Source: Streptomyces sp. LaPpAH-108
GTDB lineage: Bacteria > Actinomycetota > Actinomycetes > Streptomycetales > Streptomycetaceae
DNA length: 64,000 bases
Assembly: GCF_000373625.1 (NCBI RefSeq)
Contig: NZ_KB891996.1
Coordinates: 434,001-498,000 of the forward strand
Reading direction: 5' to 3'
Both the position numbers and the translations under genes were made by a program. Within the stretch, counting starts at the first letter, position 1. Every line of letters starts with the position of its first letter. The notes beneath the pieces are model-generated. The model did no database searches. It saw nothing but the letters and a program-made list of their open reading frames with translations, and was not told the origin of the DNA. Positions 24,605 to 32,269 of the stretch are shown one piece after another.

Positions 24605-24876
24605 GTGCACCTCGGCTGCGGCTGAGCAAGGGGGTTCGCTCGCCGCGCTTGCGGGGTGCCGCTGCGCCCACCCGTGCCGCCCCAAGCGGCACGACTGCCC
24701 GCAGCTGGGTGGGGTGGGGCGGAACACGGGGGCGCGGCTGGGCCGCAGCTGGGTGGGGTGGGGGGATACGGGGCGCGGCTGCTCGCAGCTAGCGCGGGAG
24801 GGTGGGTGGCGGCGCGGCTGCTCGCAGCTAGCGCGGGCGGGTGGCCGCACCGTGCTCGTCGTCCAGTTGCGCTGGC
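24605..24876. repeat. Intergenic tandem and direct repeats
   Basis: A 20-base sequence CGCAGCTGGGTGGGGTGGGG occurs at 24700 and 24744. A perfect 26-base repeat containing GCTGCTCGCAGCTAGCGCGG occurs at 24773-24798 and 24812-24837 (period 39). CGCAGCTAGCG and similar half-palindromes recur. No gene is visible between dtd and the convergent ygfZ-like gene. Confidence 0.85.
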
Positions 24877-25842
24877 TTACGGTTCGACGATTGGTTCCTG
24901 GGAGGCTGCTGTGTCTCCGGCCAGGAGGGGGGCGTCGACCGGGGTGTTGCGCTTGACCAGGGCCAGGGCCACGGGGCCCAGTTCGTGGTGGCGGACGGAG
25001 GTGGTCACCGTGCCGAGTTTGCGGCCCTCGGGGCCGTCGGCGGCCAGGCGGATCTCCGTACCGGGCGGCGGCAGGTGGACGTCGCTGCCGTCGAGGTGGA
25101 GGAAGACGAGGCGGCGCGGGGGCTTGCCGAGGTTCTGGACCCGGGCGACGGTTTCCTGGCCCCGGTAGCACCCCTTCTGGAGGTGGACCGCGGTGCCGAT
25201 CCAGCCCAGTTCGTGCGGGATGGTGCGGTGGTCGGTCTCGAAGCCGAGGCGGGGGCGGTGCTGTTCGACGCGGAGCGCCTCGTGGGCGAGGAGACCGGCG
25301 GCGGGTCCTGAGCGGGCGGCGAAGTCCTCCAGCGCGGCACGCGGGAGGAAGAGGTCACGGCCGTAGGGGGTCTCGCGGACCACCGCGTCCCCCGGGACCT
25401 CGGTGATGGAACCGGCGGGGAGGTGGACCACCGCGTAGTCGGCGGTGCGGTCGGCGACCTCGACGCGGTAGAAGAACTTCATCGACTCCAGGTAGGCGAT
25501 CAGCGCCTCCTCGGTGCCCGGCTCGACGTGCGCCCAGACGGTCGTCCCGTCGTCCACCAGGTACAGCGCGTGCTCGATGTGCCCGTTGGCGGAGAGGATC
25601 AGCGCCTCGGTGGCCTCACCGGCGGGGAGGTCGCTGACGTGCTGGGTGAGCAGCAGATGCAGCCAGCTCAGCCGGTCCTCGCCGGTGACGGTGACGACGC
25701 CCCGGTGGGAGAGGTCGACGAAACCGGTGCCGTCGGCGAGGGCACGCTGCTCGCGGAACAGGTCGCCGTAGTGGGCGGCGACGCCTTCGTCCACGCCCTC
25801 GGCGGGAACGGCGCCGGGCAGGGACAGCAGGGGGCTCTTCAT
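24877..25842 (-). CDS. ygfZ: Folate-binding protein YgfZ
   Basis: A 321-residue member of the YgfZ/GcvT family that uses tetrahydrofolate in repair or maturation of iron-sulfur enzymes. The diagnostic motif LQKGCYRGQETVARVQNLGKPPRRL with the functional Cys is complete. The N-terminal GcvT-like fold (ADGTGFVDLSHRGVVTVTGEDRLSWLH) is intact. The start ATG gives the usual N-terminus MKSPLLSLPGAV. It lies next to nur on the same strand, 10 bases downstream. Confidence 0.94.
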   Translation of the reverse strand: MKSPLLSLPGAVPAEGVDEGVAAHYGDLFREQRALADGTGFVDLSHRGVVTVTGEDRLSWLHLLLTQHVSDLPAGEATEALILSANGHIEHALYLVDDGTTVWAHVEPGTEEALIAYLESMKFFYRVEVADRTADYAVVHLPAGSITEVPGDAVVRETPYGRDLFLPRAALEDFAARSGPAAGLLAHEALRVEQHRPRLGFETDHRTIPHELGWIGTAVHLQKGCYRGQETVARVQNLGKPPRRLVFLHLDGSDVHLPPPGTEIRLAADGPEGRKLGTVTTSVRHHELGPVALALVKRNTPVDAPLLAGDTAASQEPIVEP

Positions 25843-25852
25843 ACGGGCCAGC

Positions 25853-26290
25853 CTACGACGGGGTGGTGGAACTCTTCAGGGCACAGTCCCGGCAGCGGCC
25901 GAAGATCGCGAAGTGCTTCATGTCGGTGTCGAACCCGAACTGCTGCCGCAGCTTGGCCGTGAAGTCGGCGGCCACGTCCACGTCCGCCTCGATCACGTTC
26001 TCGCAGTCCCGGCACACCAGATGGAGATGGTGATGACGGTCGGCGAGGTGGTACGTGGGCGCCCCGTGCCCGAGATGGGCATGGCTGACCAGGCCCAGCT
26101 CCTCCAGCAGCTCCAGGGTGCGGTACACGGTGGAGATGTTGACCCCGGAGGCGGTCTTGCGGACCTCGACGAGGATGTCGTCCGGGGTCGCGTGCTCCAG
26201 GGTGTCCACGGCTTCGAGCACGAGTTGCCGTTGCGGCGTCAGCCGGTAGCCGCGCTGCCTGAGGTCGCTCTTCCAGTCGGTGCTCACCAC
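25853..26290 (-). CDS. nur: Nickel-responsive Fur family regulator
   Basis: A 145-residue Fur-type repressor. The winged helix (LRQRGYRLTPQRQLVLEAVD ... GVNISTVYRTLELLEELGLVSH) is followed by the metal-sensing domain HLADRHHHLHLVCRDCENVIEAD, two CxxC pairs (CRDC and CRDC) and FDTDMKHFAIFGRC. Sequence and length agree with the Streptomyces nickel sensor Nur (SCO4179 from memory), which represses nickel uptake and the Fe superoxide dismutase. The GTG start lies 7 bases behind a TAGACT -10 element (26298-26303), so it is probably leaderless. Confidence 0.9.
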   Translation of the reverse strand: MVSTDWKSDLRQRGYRLTPQRQLVLEAVDTLEHATPDDILVEVRKTASGVNISTVYRTLELLEELGLVSHAHLGHGAPTYHLADRHHHLHLVCRDCENVIEADVDVAADFTAKLRQQFGFDTDMKHFAIFGRCRDCALKSSTTPS

Positions 26291-26319
26291 AACGGGAAGT
26301 CTAGAGCCTGCGGGCCGGG

Positions 26320-26343
26320 GCGCCCCGGTATAAACAGGGGCGC
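26320..26343. terminator. Hairpin between the nitrobindin-like gene and nur
   Basis: GCGCCCC and GGGGCGC form a 7-bp stem around a 10-base loop (GGTATAAACA). It lies 38 bases past the stop of the nitrobindin-like gene on the minus strand and upstream of the nur promoter. Confidence 0.55.
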
Positions 26344-26380
26344 CCTGCGGCCGTGCGGGCCCGCGTGACAGCGGTCGGGC

Positions 26381-26956
26381 CTACTTGAAGAACGCGATCC
26401 CGTCGTCCGGCATGTCGTCCGGCAGGGCCTTCGCCCAGCGCTCGACCTCTTCCGGGGTGACGGCCTTCTTGAGCTGGGCGGACATGTAGGGGCGCAGCTC
26501 GACCTCGGGGGTCTGCTTCTCGCCGACCCACATGAGGTCGCTCTTGACGTAGCCGTACAGCCGCTTGCCGCCGGAGTACGGCGGGGCCTCGGGGGTGCGG
26601 GCCACGGCGTCGGTGGCCAGCTCGATCTGGGGCTTCTTGTCGGCCATCTCGCCGTACCAGATCTCGACCACGCCGTCGTCACGGGTCATCGTGACGGTGA
26701 CCTTGCGCTCGGCGTCGATGCGCCAGAAACCGGCCTCGGACTCCAGCGGGCGGACCTTGTTGCCCTCCTTGTCGAGGACCCAGGTGCGGGACTGGTACTC
26801 CAGGAAGTCCCGGCCGTCGTGGGTGAAGCTCACCTCCTGGCCGAAGTTGCACTTCTCCGAACCGGGGAAGTCGTGGACACCGGCGCCCACCCAGTTGCCC
26901 AGCAGAAAGGCGAGGGGGACGAGGTCCTTGTGCAGGTCAGACGGGATCTCGATCAT
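26381..26956 (-). CDS. FABP-like / nitrobindin family protein
   Basis: A 191-residue beta-barrel protein of the UPF0678/DUF1794 family (THAP4-type nitrobindins). The signature LAFLLGNWVGAGVHDFPGSEKCNFGQEVSF contains the conserved GxWxGxG-like motif, and FLEYQSRTWVL, GFWRIDAERKVTVTMTRDDGVVEIWYG follow. Family members bind heme and isomerise peroxynitrite through a C-terminal His, but the C-terminal third here has no His, so a heme role is doubtful. It is the second gene after a 32-residue membrane peptide on the same strand. Confidence 0.88.
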   Translation of the reverse strand: MIEIPSDLHKDLVPLAFLLGNWVGAGVHDFPGSEKCNFGQEVSFTHDGRDFLEYQSRTWVLDKEGNKVRPLESEAGFWRIDAERKVTVTMTRDDGVVEIWYGEMADKKPQIELATDAVARTPEAPPYSGGKRLYGYVKSDLMWVGEKQTPEVELRPYMSAQLKKAVTPEEVERWAKALPDDMPDDGIAFFK

Positions 26957-26989
26957 GAGGGCCGTTCCTGGTCGATTCCTTGCGGTGGG

Positions 26990-27088
26990 TCAGCGCTGGC
27001 CCTGGTACAGCTTCTTCACGGTCAGCCCGGCGAAGGCGAGAACGCCGACGCAGACCAGGACCAGCAGCAGTTCGAAGAAGATCTCCAC
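26990..27088 (-). CDS. 32-residue single-pass membrane protein
   Basis: A short gene, GTG start with an AAGGAG ribosome site 9 bases upstream and a TGA stop 33 bases before the nitrobindin-like gene. The product starts MEIFFELLLVLVCVGVLAF, one membrane helix of about 20 residues, and ends in a basic tail (TVKKLYQGQR), so the N-terminus should face out. Good spacing, coding-like codons and position in a two-gene unit support it. Function unknown; small one-helix proteins often stabilise a larger partner. Confidence 0.7.
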   Translation of the reverse strand: MEIFFELLLVLVCVGVLAFAGLTVKKLYQGQR

Positions 27089-27124
27089 GGAATGTGCTCC
27101 TTGAAGCGGAAGTGGGCGTACGAC

Positions 27125-27162
27125 AGAGCCGGGGCCAGCTTACGCGGCCGGGCCCCGGCTCT
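27125..27162 (-). terminator. Terminator of the three-gene membrane operon
   Basis: A perfect 12-bp inverted repeat AGAGCCGGGGCC / GGCCCCGGCTCT with a 14-base loop, 18 bases past the last stop. It separates the operon from the small membrane peptide gene. Confidence 0.8.
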
Positions 27163-27179
27163 CCTGGCGAGGTGGCCTC

Positions 27180-28013
27180 TCAGCCCAGCAGCTCGCTCTG
27201 GAGCGTCAGGGTCTGCCAGAACGGCACGGTCCCGACGCCCCCCGCACGGGTCTGCGTGATCATCGCGACGGTGTCCCCGGCGCCGAGGTACGCCATCCGC
27301 AGCTGCTCCTTGCCGTACGGCCTGGCCTCGTTGAAGTCGACGACCGAGACGCCCTTCACCCGGGCCGCCGGGTAGGGCTCCTCCAGCTGGTAGGTACCGG
27401 CGGCGGCGACCGGGTACCGGGGCTCCGCGTACCCGGTGAACTGCTTGCCCAGCACGTCCTCGGCCACGGCGGCCGTGTCGAACTGGAGCAGGTAGATCCG
27501 GGTGCGGGTGCCGTCGGGGGTGGTCCAGCCGCGGGCCGCGATGTGCCGCAGGCCGTTGTCGACGAGCATCTGGCGGACGTCCGGGCGGCCGGACGCGGCG
27601 TACGGCGCCAGGAAGTCCTTCATCGTCACCCAGCCGTCGTCGCCCTTGAGCGCCGGGTCGAGGGTGGCGCCGTGCGGCGCGGGCAGCACCAGGGCGCGCA
27701 GGTCGGCGTAGTGCGCGCCCGCCTTGTTCGCGGCGGCGAGCGGGCCGGGGCTGCCCGCGGGCAGCGGGGGCCGCACCAGCTCCGGGTAGTCCCAGCGGCC
27801 GTCGGAGCGGGTGGCGAGGCCGGGTACGTCGGTGCGGTCCATCAGGGTGATCCCGTACGCCGTGCCGGTTCCGGCCACCGCGAACACGGCGACGGCGGCG
27901 GCCCAGCGCAGGGCCGCGCGCAGCCGGGGGCGACGGGTGGCCGCCCCGACGGGGAGAAGCGGCTGCCGCTCGGCCTGCTCCTCGGGGGTCGGCAGGGTCT
28001 GCTGGTCGGTCAT
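27180..28013 (-). CDS. Membrane-anchored protein, third of a three-gene set
   Basis: A 277-residue protein with a cytoplasmic N-terminus of about 35 residues (basic just before the membrane: RRPRLRAALRW), one transmembrane helix (AAAVAVFAVAGTGTAYGITLM), and an external domain of about 215 residues (ADLRALVLPAPHG, DGWVTMKDFLAPYA, FTGYAEPRYP). I recognise no family. Its ATG overlaps the previous gene's stop by 4 bases (ATGA). It is probably a subunit of one complex with the two upstream proteins. Confidence 0.8.
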   Translation of the reverse strand: MTDQQTLPTPEEQAERQPLLPVGAATRRPRLRAALRWAAAVAVFAVAGTGTAYGITLMDRTDVPGLATRSDGRWDYPELVRPPLPAGSPGPLAAANKAGAHYADLRALVLPAPHGATLDPALKGDDGWVTMKDFLAPYAASGRPDVRQMLVDNGLRHIAARGWTTPDGTRTRIYLLQFDTAAVAEDVLGKQFTGYAEPRYPVAAAGTYQLEEPYPAARVKGVSVVDFNEARPYGKEQLRMAYLGAGDTVAMITQTRAGGVGTVPFWQTLTLQSELLG

Positions 28014-28831
28014 ACGGCCTCACCCGGGTCCTTGATGCGGTCGAACTGGGCGCGGATCATCTCCGCCGCCGCCTTGCGGTCCAGCGGGGCCGCGCCACGG
28101 GCCCAGGCGCTGACGTCGACGTCACCGACGTGGCCGGTGCACAGCATCGAGTCGATGGCGCCGCGCAGCCCGGCCGGGGGCAGGAAGCACGCGGCCTCGC
28201 GCTCGTGGCCCTTGATCGCCGGGCCCTTCCGGAAGATCTTCAGGGCGTCGGCCGGGGCGGTGGCCGAGCGGGACGGGTGCGCCCGCTGGGTGAGCACGAC
28301 CTGCACGGTGAAGACGGCGTCGCCGCCGTCCGGGTCCGCGCCGCTCACATAGGTGCGCATCGCCATGCCCTTGAGCGGGTCCTTCGCGTACCGCTCCTCG
28401 ATCAGCCGCCGCTCCGAGCGGGGCAGGTCCTGGTACGACCGCTTCCGCAGCTCCTCGGCCTGCCGCCCGGACAGCGCCACGTCCGAGCCGAACTCGTCCA
28501 TGTCCGGCCCCCTGCCGTACGTCCTCCCGTACGGCAGCAGCATCCCCTGCAGCCCGTCCGGCTGCGCCAGAGCCTGTTCCTCGACGGCCTCGGGCAGCCG
28601 CCACACGGGCTTCCCGGCCTCGCGGTCCGCTCCGGCGACGACGACGGCGGTGACGGCCACGCCCGCGACGGTGACCAGGGCGAGGGCGGTGCCGCCGAGG
28701 ACGCGGCCGAGGCGGCGACGGGACGGGGTCCGCCCCGCGCCCTCCGGGACGGCCACCGGCTCCGCGCTCTGCGCGTCGTTCCGTGCCTCGTTCCGCGCCT
28801 CGTGCTGCGTCTCGTTCTGCTCCTCGTTCAC
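28010..28831 (-). CDS. Membrane-anchored protein, second of a three-gene set
   Basis: A 273-residue protein with an acidic, Asn/Glu-rich N-terminus (NEEQNETQHEARNEARNDAQ), one transmembrane helix (LGGTALALVTVAGVAVTAVVVAG) and an external domain with two cysteines (EAACFLPP and DSMLCTGHVGDVDV) that may pair. No family recognised. It overlaps both neighbours by 4 bases, so all three are translated as one unit. Confidence 0.8.
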   Translation of the reverse strand: MNEEQNETQHEARNEARNDAQSAEPVAVPEGAGRTPSRRRLGRVLGGTALALVTVAGVAVTAVVVAGADREAGKPVWRLPEAVEEQALAQPDGLQGMLLPYGRTYGRGPDMDEFGSDVALSGRQAEELRKRSYQDLPRSERRLIEERYAKDPLKGMAMRTYVSGADPDGGDAVFTVQVVLTQRAHPSRSATAPADALKIFRKGPAIKGHEREAACFLPPAGLRGAIDSMLCTGHVGDVDVSAWARGAAPLDRKAAAEMIRAQFDRIKDPGEAV

Positions 28832-29592
28832 AGCCGCTCCATCTGCCGCTCGGCCAGGTCCCGGATCGCGCTCGCGGGGATCGGCTTCGTGTCGTAGATC
28901 CAGATCTCCATGGCGATGTCGCCGCGCCAGGCGTGCGCCTCGGCCTCGTAGAGCGAGACGCCGTACTTGGCCGTGGGGCGGTCGTGGACGTAGGAGACGC
29001 CGTCGCCCGTGCCGGGGACGGGCCAGCTGCGGGTGCGGGCCTGCCGCTCGGCCCAGTAGTGGCCCTCTTCGGCCGAGGCGGCGGCGCTCTTGTCCTCCTC
29101 CTGGCGGTACTGGACCAGGCGGATCACCGACGAGCGCTGTCCCTGGAGCCAGCCGGTGGTGGCGGCGCGGCGGAACTGGCCCTGGACCAGCAGGCCGAAG
29201 GCCACCTTCGGCCTGGTGAAGTCCTGCGCGTAGGCGGGCAGGCTCAGCCAGCCGTCGGTGCCCTCGTCCTCCGTGCTGTCGCGGGCGCCCGCCGGTTTGC
29301 GCAGCAGCAGGCGGCGCAGATCGCCGTTCACCTTGACCTGCCGGTCCCGCGCGGCGGACAGCGGCTCGGGCGCCTTCCCCCGCGCCTGCGCGAGCCTCGG
29401 CTGCGACAGCGACGGCAGCTTTCCGGGCTCCCGGGCGGCCTGCACCAGATAGCCCGCACAGGTCCCGGCGATCACCCCGAGCACGACAGCCGAGGTCAGC
29501 AGCCGTGCGGTACGCCGCCGAGGCCGGGGCTCCACGGTCTCCGCGGCCCCCTCACCCTCACCCTCACCGACCGGTCTTTCGGATACGTCCAA
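28828..29592 (-). CDS. Membrane-anchored protein, first of a three-gene set
   Basis: A 254-residue protein that begins the operon. The TTG start is preferred because a GGGAGGGG ribosome site lies 7 bases upstream. N-terminal cytoplasmic part rich in Glu/Gly and Arg, one membrane helix (LLTSAVVLGVIAGTCAGYLV), then an external domain (LRRLLLRKPAG, DGWLSLPAYAQDF, AMEIWIYDTKPIPASAIRDLAERQMERL). Topology and the DLR-LLL / DGW patterns match the third protein, so the genes may be distant paralogues. The operon is divergent from the DsrE gene, 105 bases apart. Confidence 0.8.
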   Translation of the reverse strand: MDVSERPVGEGEGEGAAETVEPRPRRRTARLLTSAVVLGVIAGTCAGYLVQAAREPGKLPSLSQPRLAQARGKAPEPLSAARDRQVKVNGDLRRLLLRKPAGARDSTEDEGTDGWLSLPAYAQDFTRPKVAFGLLVQGQFRRAATTGWLQGQRSSVIRLVQYRQEEDKSAAASAEEGHYWAERQARTRSWPVPGTGDGVSYVHDRPTAKYGVSLYEAEAHAWRGDIAMEIWIYDTKPIPASAIRDLAERQMERL

Positions 29593-29684
29593 CGTGTCCC
29601 CTCCCAGAACAGGAAGCACGGGTTCCGTCCCCCGCGCCGCACAGGAGACTCATGACATGTCCATGGAGTTGTGGGCAACCGGAT

Positions 29685-29697
29685 TACGATGCGATAC
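29685..29697 (+). promoter_or_regulatory. Leaderless promoter of the DsrE gene
   Basis: TACGAT plus 7 bases precedes the ATG of the DsrE family gene. Confidence 0.55.
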
Positions 29698-30060
29698 ATG
29701 GCGAAGAAGCTCGTGATCAAGGTGACCGCGGGGGTCGATGCTCCCGAACGCTGCTCCCAGGCCTTCACCGTGGCGGCCGTGGCCGTGGCCAGCGGGGTCG
29801 AGGTGTCGGTGTGGCTCACCGGGGAGTCGGCGTGGTTCGCGCTGCCGGGGCGGGCCGCCGAGTTCGAACTGCCGCACGCCGCGCCGCTGCCGGACCTGCT
29901 GGACGGGATCCTCGCGGGCGGGCGCGTCACGCTGTGCACCCAGTGCGCCGCCCGCCGGGACATCACGGAGCAGGACGTGCTGGAGGGCGTGCGCATCGCG
30001 GGCGCGCAGGTCTTCGTGCAGGAGATCATGGCGGAGGACACGCAGGCCCTCGTCTACTGA
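29698..30060 (+). CDS. DsrE family protein
   Basis: A 120-residue protein with the DsrE/TusD-like fold (KKLVIKVTAGVDAPERCSQAFTVAAVAVASGVEVSVWLTGESAW). The VTLCTQCAARRDI motif has a CxxC that could carry sulfur or bind metal. DsrE-type proteins often act as sulfur carriers. The start MAKKLVIK fits the leaderless promoter; a Met three codons upstream is less likely. It is followed by a VOC protein 24 bases away. Confidence 0.88.
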   Translation: MAKKLVIKVTAGVDAPERCSQAFTVAAVAVASGVEVSVWLTGESAWFALPGRAAEFELPHAAPLPDLLDGILAGGRVTLCTQCAARRDITEQDVLEGVRIAGAQVFVQEIMAEDTQALVY

Positions 30061-30084
30061 TCACGTTCCTGCCAGAATCGGCGG

Positions 30085-30465
30085 ATGCTGAGACTGGGGA
30101 CGATCGTGATGGGGGCCGCCGACGTACGGCGGGCCGCGGAGTTCTGGGCGCGGGCCCTGGGATACGTCCCGCGCGACGGTGAGGTGTCCGACGACTGGAC
30201 GGTCCTGGTCCCGGCGGACGGCGCCCCCGGACCGGGCATCGCGCTCGACCTGAGCACCACCCCCGTGCAGGACCACCCGAGGGTCCACCTCGACCTCTAC
30301 GCCGCCGACGCCGCCGAACAGCGCTCGGAGATCACCCGCCTGCTCGCCCTCGGCGCCGAGCGCGTCGACTGGGACCTCTACCCCGAGGACGCCGACTTCG
30401 TCGTCCTCGCCGACCCGGAGGGCAACCGCTTCTGCGTCATCGACGCGGCTCACGACTCACCGTGA
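30085..30465 (+). CDS. VOC (glyoxalase/bleomycin resistance) superfamily protein
   Basis: A 126-residue protein with a typical VOC pair of beta-alpha-beta-beta-beta units: IVMGAADVRRAAEFWARALGY at the start, PRVHLDLYA in the middle and FVVLADPEGNRFCVID at the end, with His and Glu as metal-ligand candidates. The substrate is unknown. A CAGAAT -10-like motif 6 bases before the ATG suggests its own leaderless promoter. Confidence 0.9.
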   Translation: MLRLGTIVMGAADVRRAAEFWARALGYVPRDGEVSDDWTVLVPADGAPGPGIALDLSTTPVQDHPRVHLDLYAADAAEQRSEITRLLALGAERVDWDLYPEDADFVVLADPEGNRFCVIDAAHDSP

Positions 30466-30535
30466 CCGGCCCGCCGGTGAGGCGTCGCAGCAGCGCGGCG
30501 GCGCTGTGGCGAGAGCCGGTCCGGCGGGGTTCGCC

Positions 30536-31501
30536 TCACGATCCGAGGGTGCGGGTCACCCAGGCGTTCCGGGTGTCCGTCATGGCGTGCGCGAGGGCGG
30601 TGTGGGGTGCGGTCAGGTCGAAGCCGTGGAATCCGCCGGGCCAGACGTGGAGTTCGGCCTGTACGCCCGCGTGCCACAGGGCGGTCGCGTAGGCGACGTC
30701 CTCGTCCCGGAAGACCTCGGCCGAGCCGCAGTCGATGAAGGCGGGCGGCAGCCCCGTGAGGTCGCTCGCGCGGGCGGGCGCCGCGTAGACGGACACGTCG
30801 TCGGTTCCCCGGCGCTCTCCGAGGAGCGCGGTCCAGCCCATGACGTTGCTGCCGCGGTCCCACACACCGGCCCCGTCGAACTGGGCCGAGGAGACCGTAC
30901 GGTCCCGGTCGTCGAGCATCGGATAGCTCAGCACCTGCCCGGTCAGGGCCGGTCCCCGCCGGTCGCGGGCCAGCAGCGCCACGCCCGCGGCGAGACCGCC
31001 CCCGGCGCTCTGCCCGGCGATGATCAGCCGGTCGGGGTCCATCCCGAGGTCCCGGGCGTGCGCGGCCGTCCAGAGCAGCCCGGCGTAGCAGTCCTCGACC
31101 GGGTAGGGGTCGGGGTGCTCGGGGGCGAGCCGGTACTCGACGGTGACCAGCACGGCATCGTGCTCGACGACCCACGGGAGGGCCTGGCTCAGGCCGGAGA
31201 ACCGGTCACCGGCGACCATGCCGCCGCCGTGCGTGTGGTAGATCCCCGGCCCGCGCCCCTGATGGTCCCGGCGGGCGATCACCGAGACGGTGATCTCGTC
31301 GCCCAGGTACCCCGGGACCGTGACGTCGCGCCGGGTCAGCCCGGAGGCGTCCAGCGTCTCGTCGGTGACGTCCTTCGGCATCGCCCGGCGCAGCTCGGGG
31401 ATCATCTCCGAGGTCAGCGTCGGCGGTATCTCGTCCGCGAGGACCGCGAGGACGGCCTCCAGCTCCGGGTCGAACGGGGGCCGCGGGATGTCGACGGACA
31501 T
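30536..31501 (-). CDS. Alpha/beta hydrolase, hormone-sensitive-lipase type esterase
   Basis: A 321-residue esterase of family IV. The oxyanion motif HTHGGGMVAGDR, the nucleophile elbow IIAGQSAGGGLAAG (Ser), the acid CGSAEVFRDED and the His in WPGGFHGFDL make a complete triad. It should hydrolyse short acyl esters in the cytosol. The start MSVDIPRPPFDP has a GAAGGAG ribosome site. It is convergent with the VOC gene. Confidence 0.92.
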   Translation of the reverse strand: MSVDIPRPPFDPELEAVLAVLADEIPPTLTSEMIPELRRAMPKDVTDETLDASGLTRRDVTVPGYLGDEITVSVIARRDHQGRGPGIYHTHGGGMVAGDRFSGLSQALPWVVEHDAVLVTVEYRLAPEHPDPYPVEDCYAGLLWTAAHARDLGMDPDRLIIAGQSAGGGLAAGVALLARDRRGPALTGQVLSYPMLDDRDRTVSSAQFDGAGVWDRGSNVMGWTALLGERRGTDDVSVYAAPARASDLTGLPPAFIDCGSAEVFRDEDVAYATALWHAGVQAELHVWPGGFHGFDLTAPHTALAHAMTDTRNAWVTRTLGS

Positions 31502-31538
31502 GGGGACTCCTTCGTCACGAGGAACCACCTCATCGGCC

Positions 31539-31805
31539 CTAGGGCCGCGGCCCCTTCTTCTTACCGTCCAGTTCGTCCCACCACTCGTCGGACTGGGGGT
31601 CGCCGGAGGGGGAGTCCCACCAGCGGTCCTCGGGGCCCCGGCGGTTGGCGACCATCGCGGCGACCGGGGGGATCACCATGGCGAACAGGCACATGCCGAC
31701 GGCCGCCGGGACGGACCAGATGCGGACGACCGCCCAGGCCAGGACGAAGATGACGACACACACGCCCATGAGGACGAAGTACCAGCGCCGCCGCCGTGCG
31801 TACAT
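31539..31805 (-). CDS. DUF3099 membrane protein
   Basis: An 88-residue protein with a basic start (MYARRRRWYF), two membrane helices (VLMGVCVVIFVLAWAVVRIW and AAVGMCLFAMVIPPVAAMVA) and a hydrophilic Trp/Asp-rich tail (DRWWDSPSGDPQSDEWWDELDG). It fits actinobacterial DUF3099. Function unknown. Confidence 0.85.
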   Translation of the reverse strand: MYARRRRWYFVLMGVCVVIFVLAWAVVRIWSVPAAVGMCLFAMVIPPVAAMVANRRGPEDRWWDSPSGDPQSDEWWDELDGKKKGPRP

Positions 31806-31834
31806 GAGTCCAGGGTAGGGCCGGAACGCCCGAA

Positions 31835-31873
31835 GGGCCGCGCCCCGGGTGTCCCACCCGTGGGGCGCGGCCC
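31835..31873 (-). terminator. Terminator of the rhodanese-DUF1416 operon
   Basis: A 12-bp perfect outer stem GGGCCGCGCCCC / GGGGCGCGGCCC continues into an inner GGGTG/CACCC stem. It lies about 43 bases past the DUF1416 stop. Confidence 0.85.
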
Positions 31874-31915
31874 GCAGAGCCGTCGAGGAGCCGTCAGGTA
31901 GCCCTCAGGTCCCGC

Positions 31916-32203
31916 TCAGACCGCGATCGCGACCTCCGCGAGGCCGCCCGGCCGCGCGACGACCGTGCGGTCGGCGGTGCCGCCGGGGACCAGGGCGCGG
32001 ACGGTCCAGGTGCCCTCGGCCGCGTAGAAGCGGAACTGCCCCGTGGCGGAGGTGGGGACCTCCGCGGTGAACTCGCCCGTCGAGTCCAGCAGGCGGACAT
32101 AGCCCGTCACCGGCTCGCCGTCCCGCGTCACCTGCCCCTGGATCGTGGTCTCACCGGGCTTGATCGTCGAGGCGTCCGGGCCGCCGGCCTTCGCTCCGCA
32201 CAT
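31916..32203 (-). CDS. DUF1416 domain protein
   Basis: A 95-residue protein (MCGAKAGGPDASTIKPGETTIQ...) with a transthyretin-like beta-sandwich pattern (VTGYVRLLDSTGEFTAEVPTSATGQFRFYAAEGTWTVRAL). DUF1416 genes regularly follow the CysA-type sulfurtransferase in actinobacteria, as here (66 bases downstream). A GGAG ribosome site lies 8 bases before the ATG. The conserved Cys2 near the N-terminus may carry sulfur (inference). Confidence 0.9.
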   Translation of the reverse strand: MCGAKAGGPDASTIKPGETTIQGQVTRDGEPVTGYVRLLDSTGEFTAEVPTSATGQFRFYAAEGTWTVRALVPGGTADRTVVARPGGLAEVAIAV

Positions 32204-32269
32204 GTCTTTCTCCGTAAGGGGTCTGACCGGAAGGCCGGTCGGGATCAACTCTGAGTTCCCCGAAGGGGC

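Noticed and set aside
24686..24843. CRISPR array
   Set aside because: Units differ in length, spacers are not of constant size, and no cas genes are present. The same applies to the other arrays.
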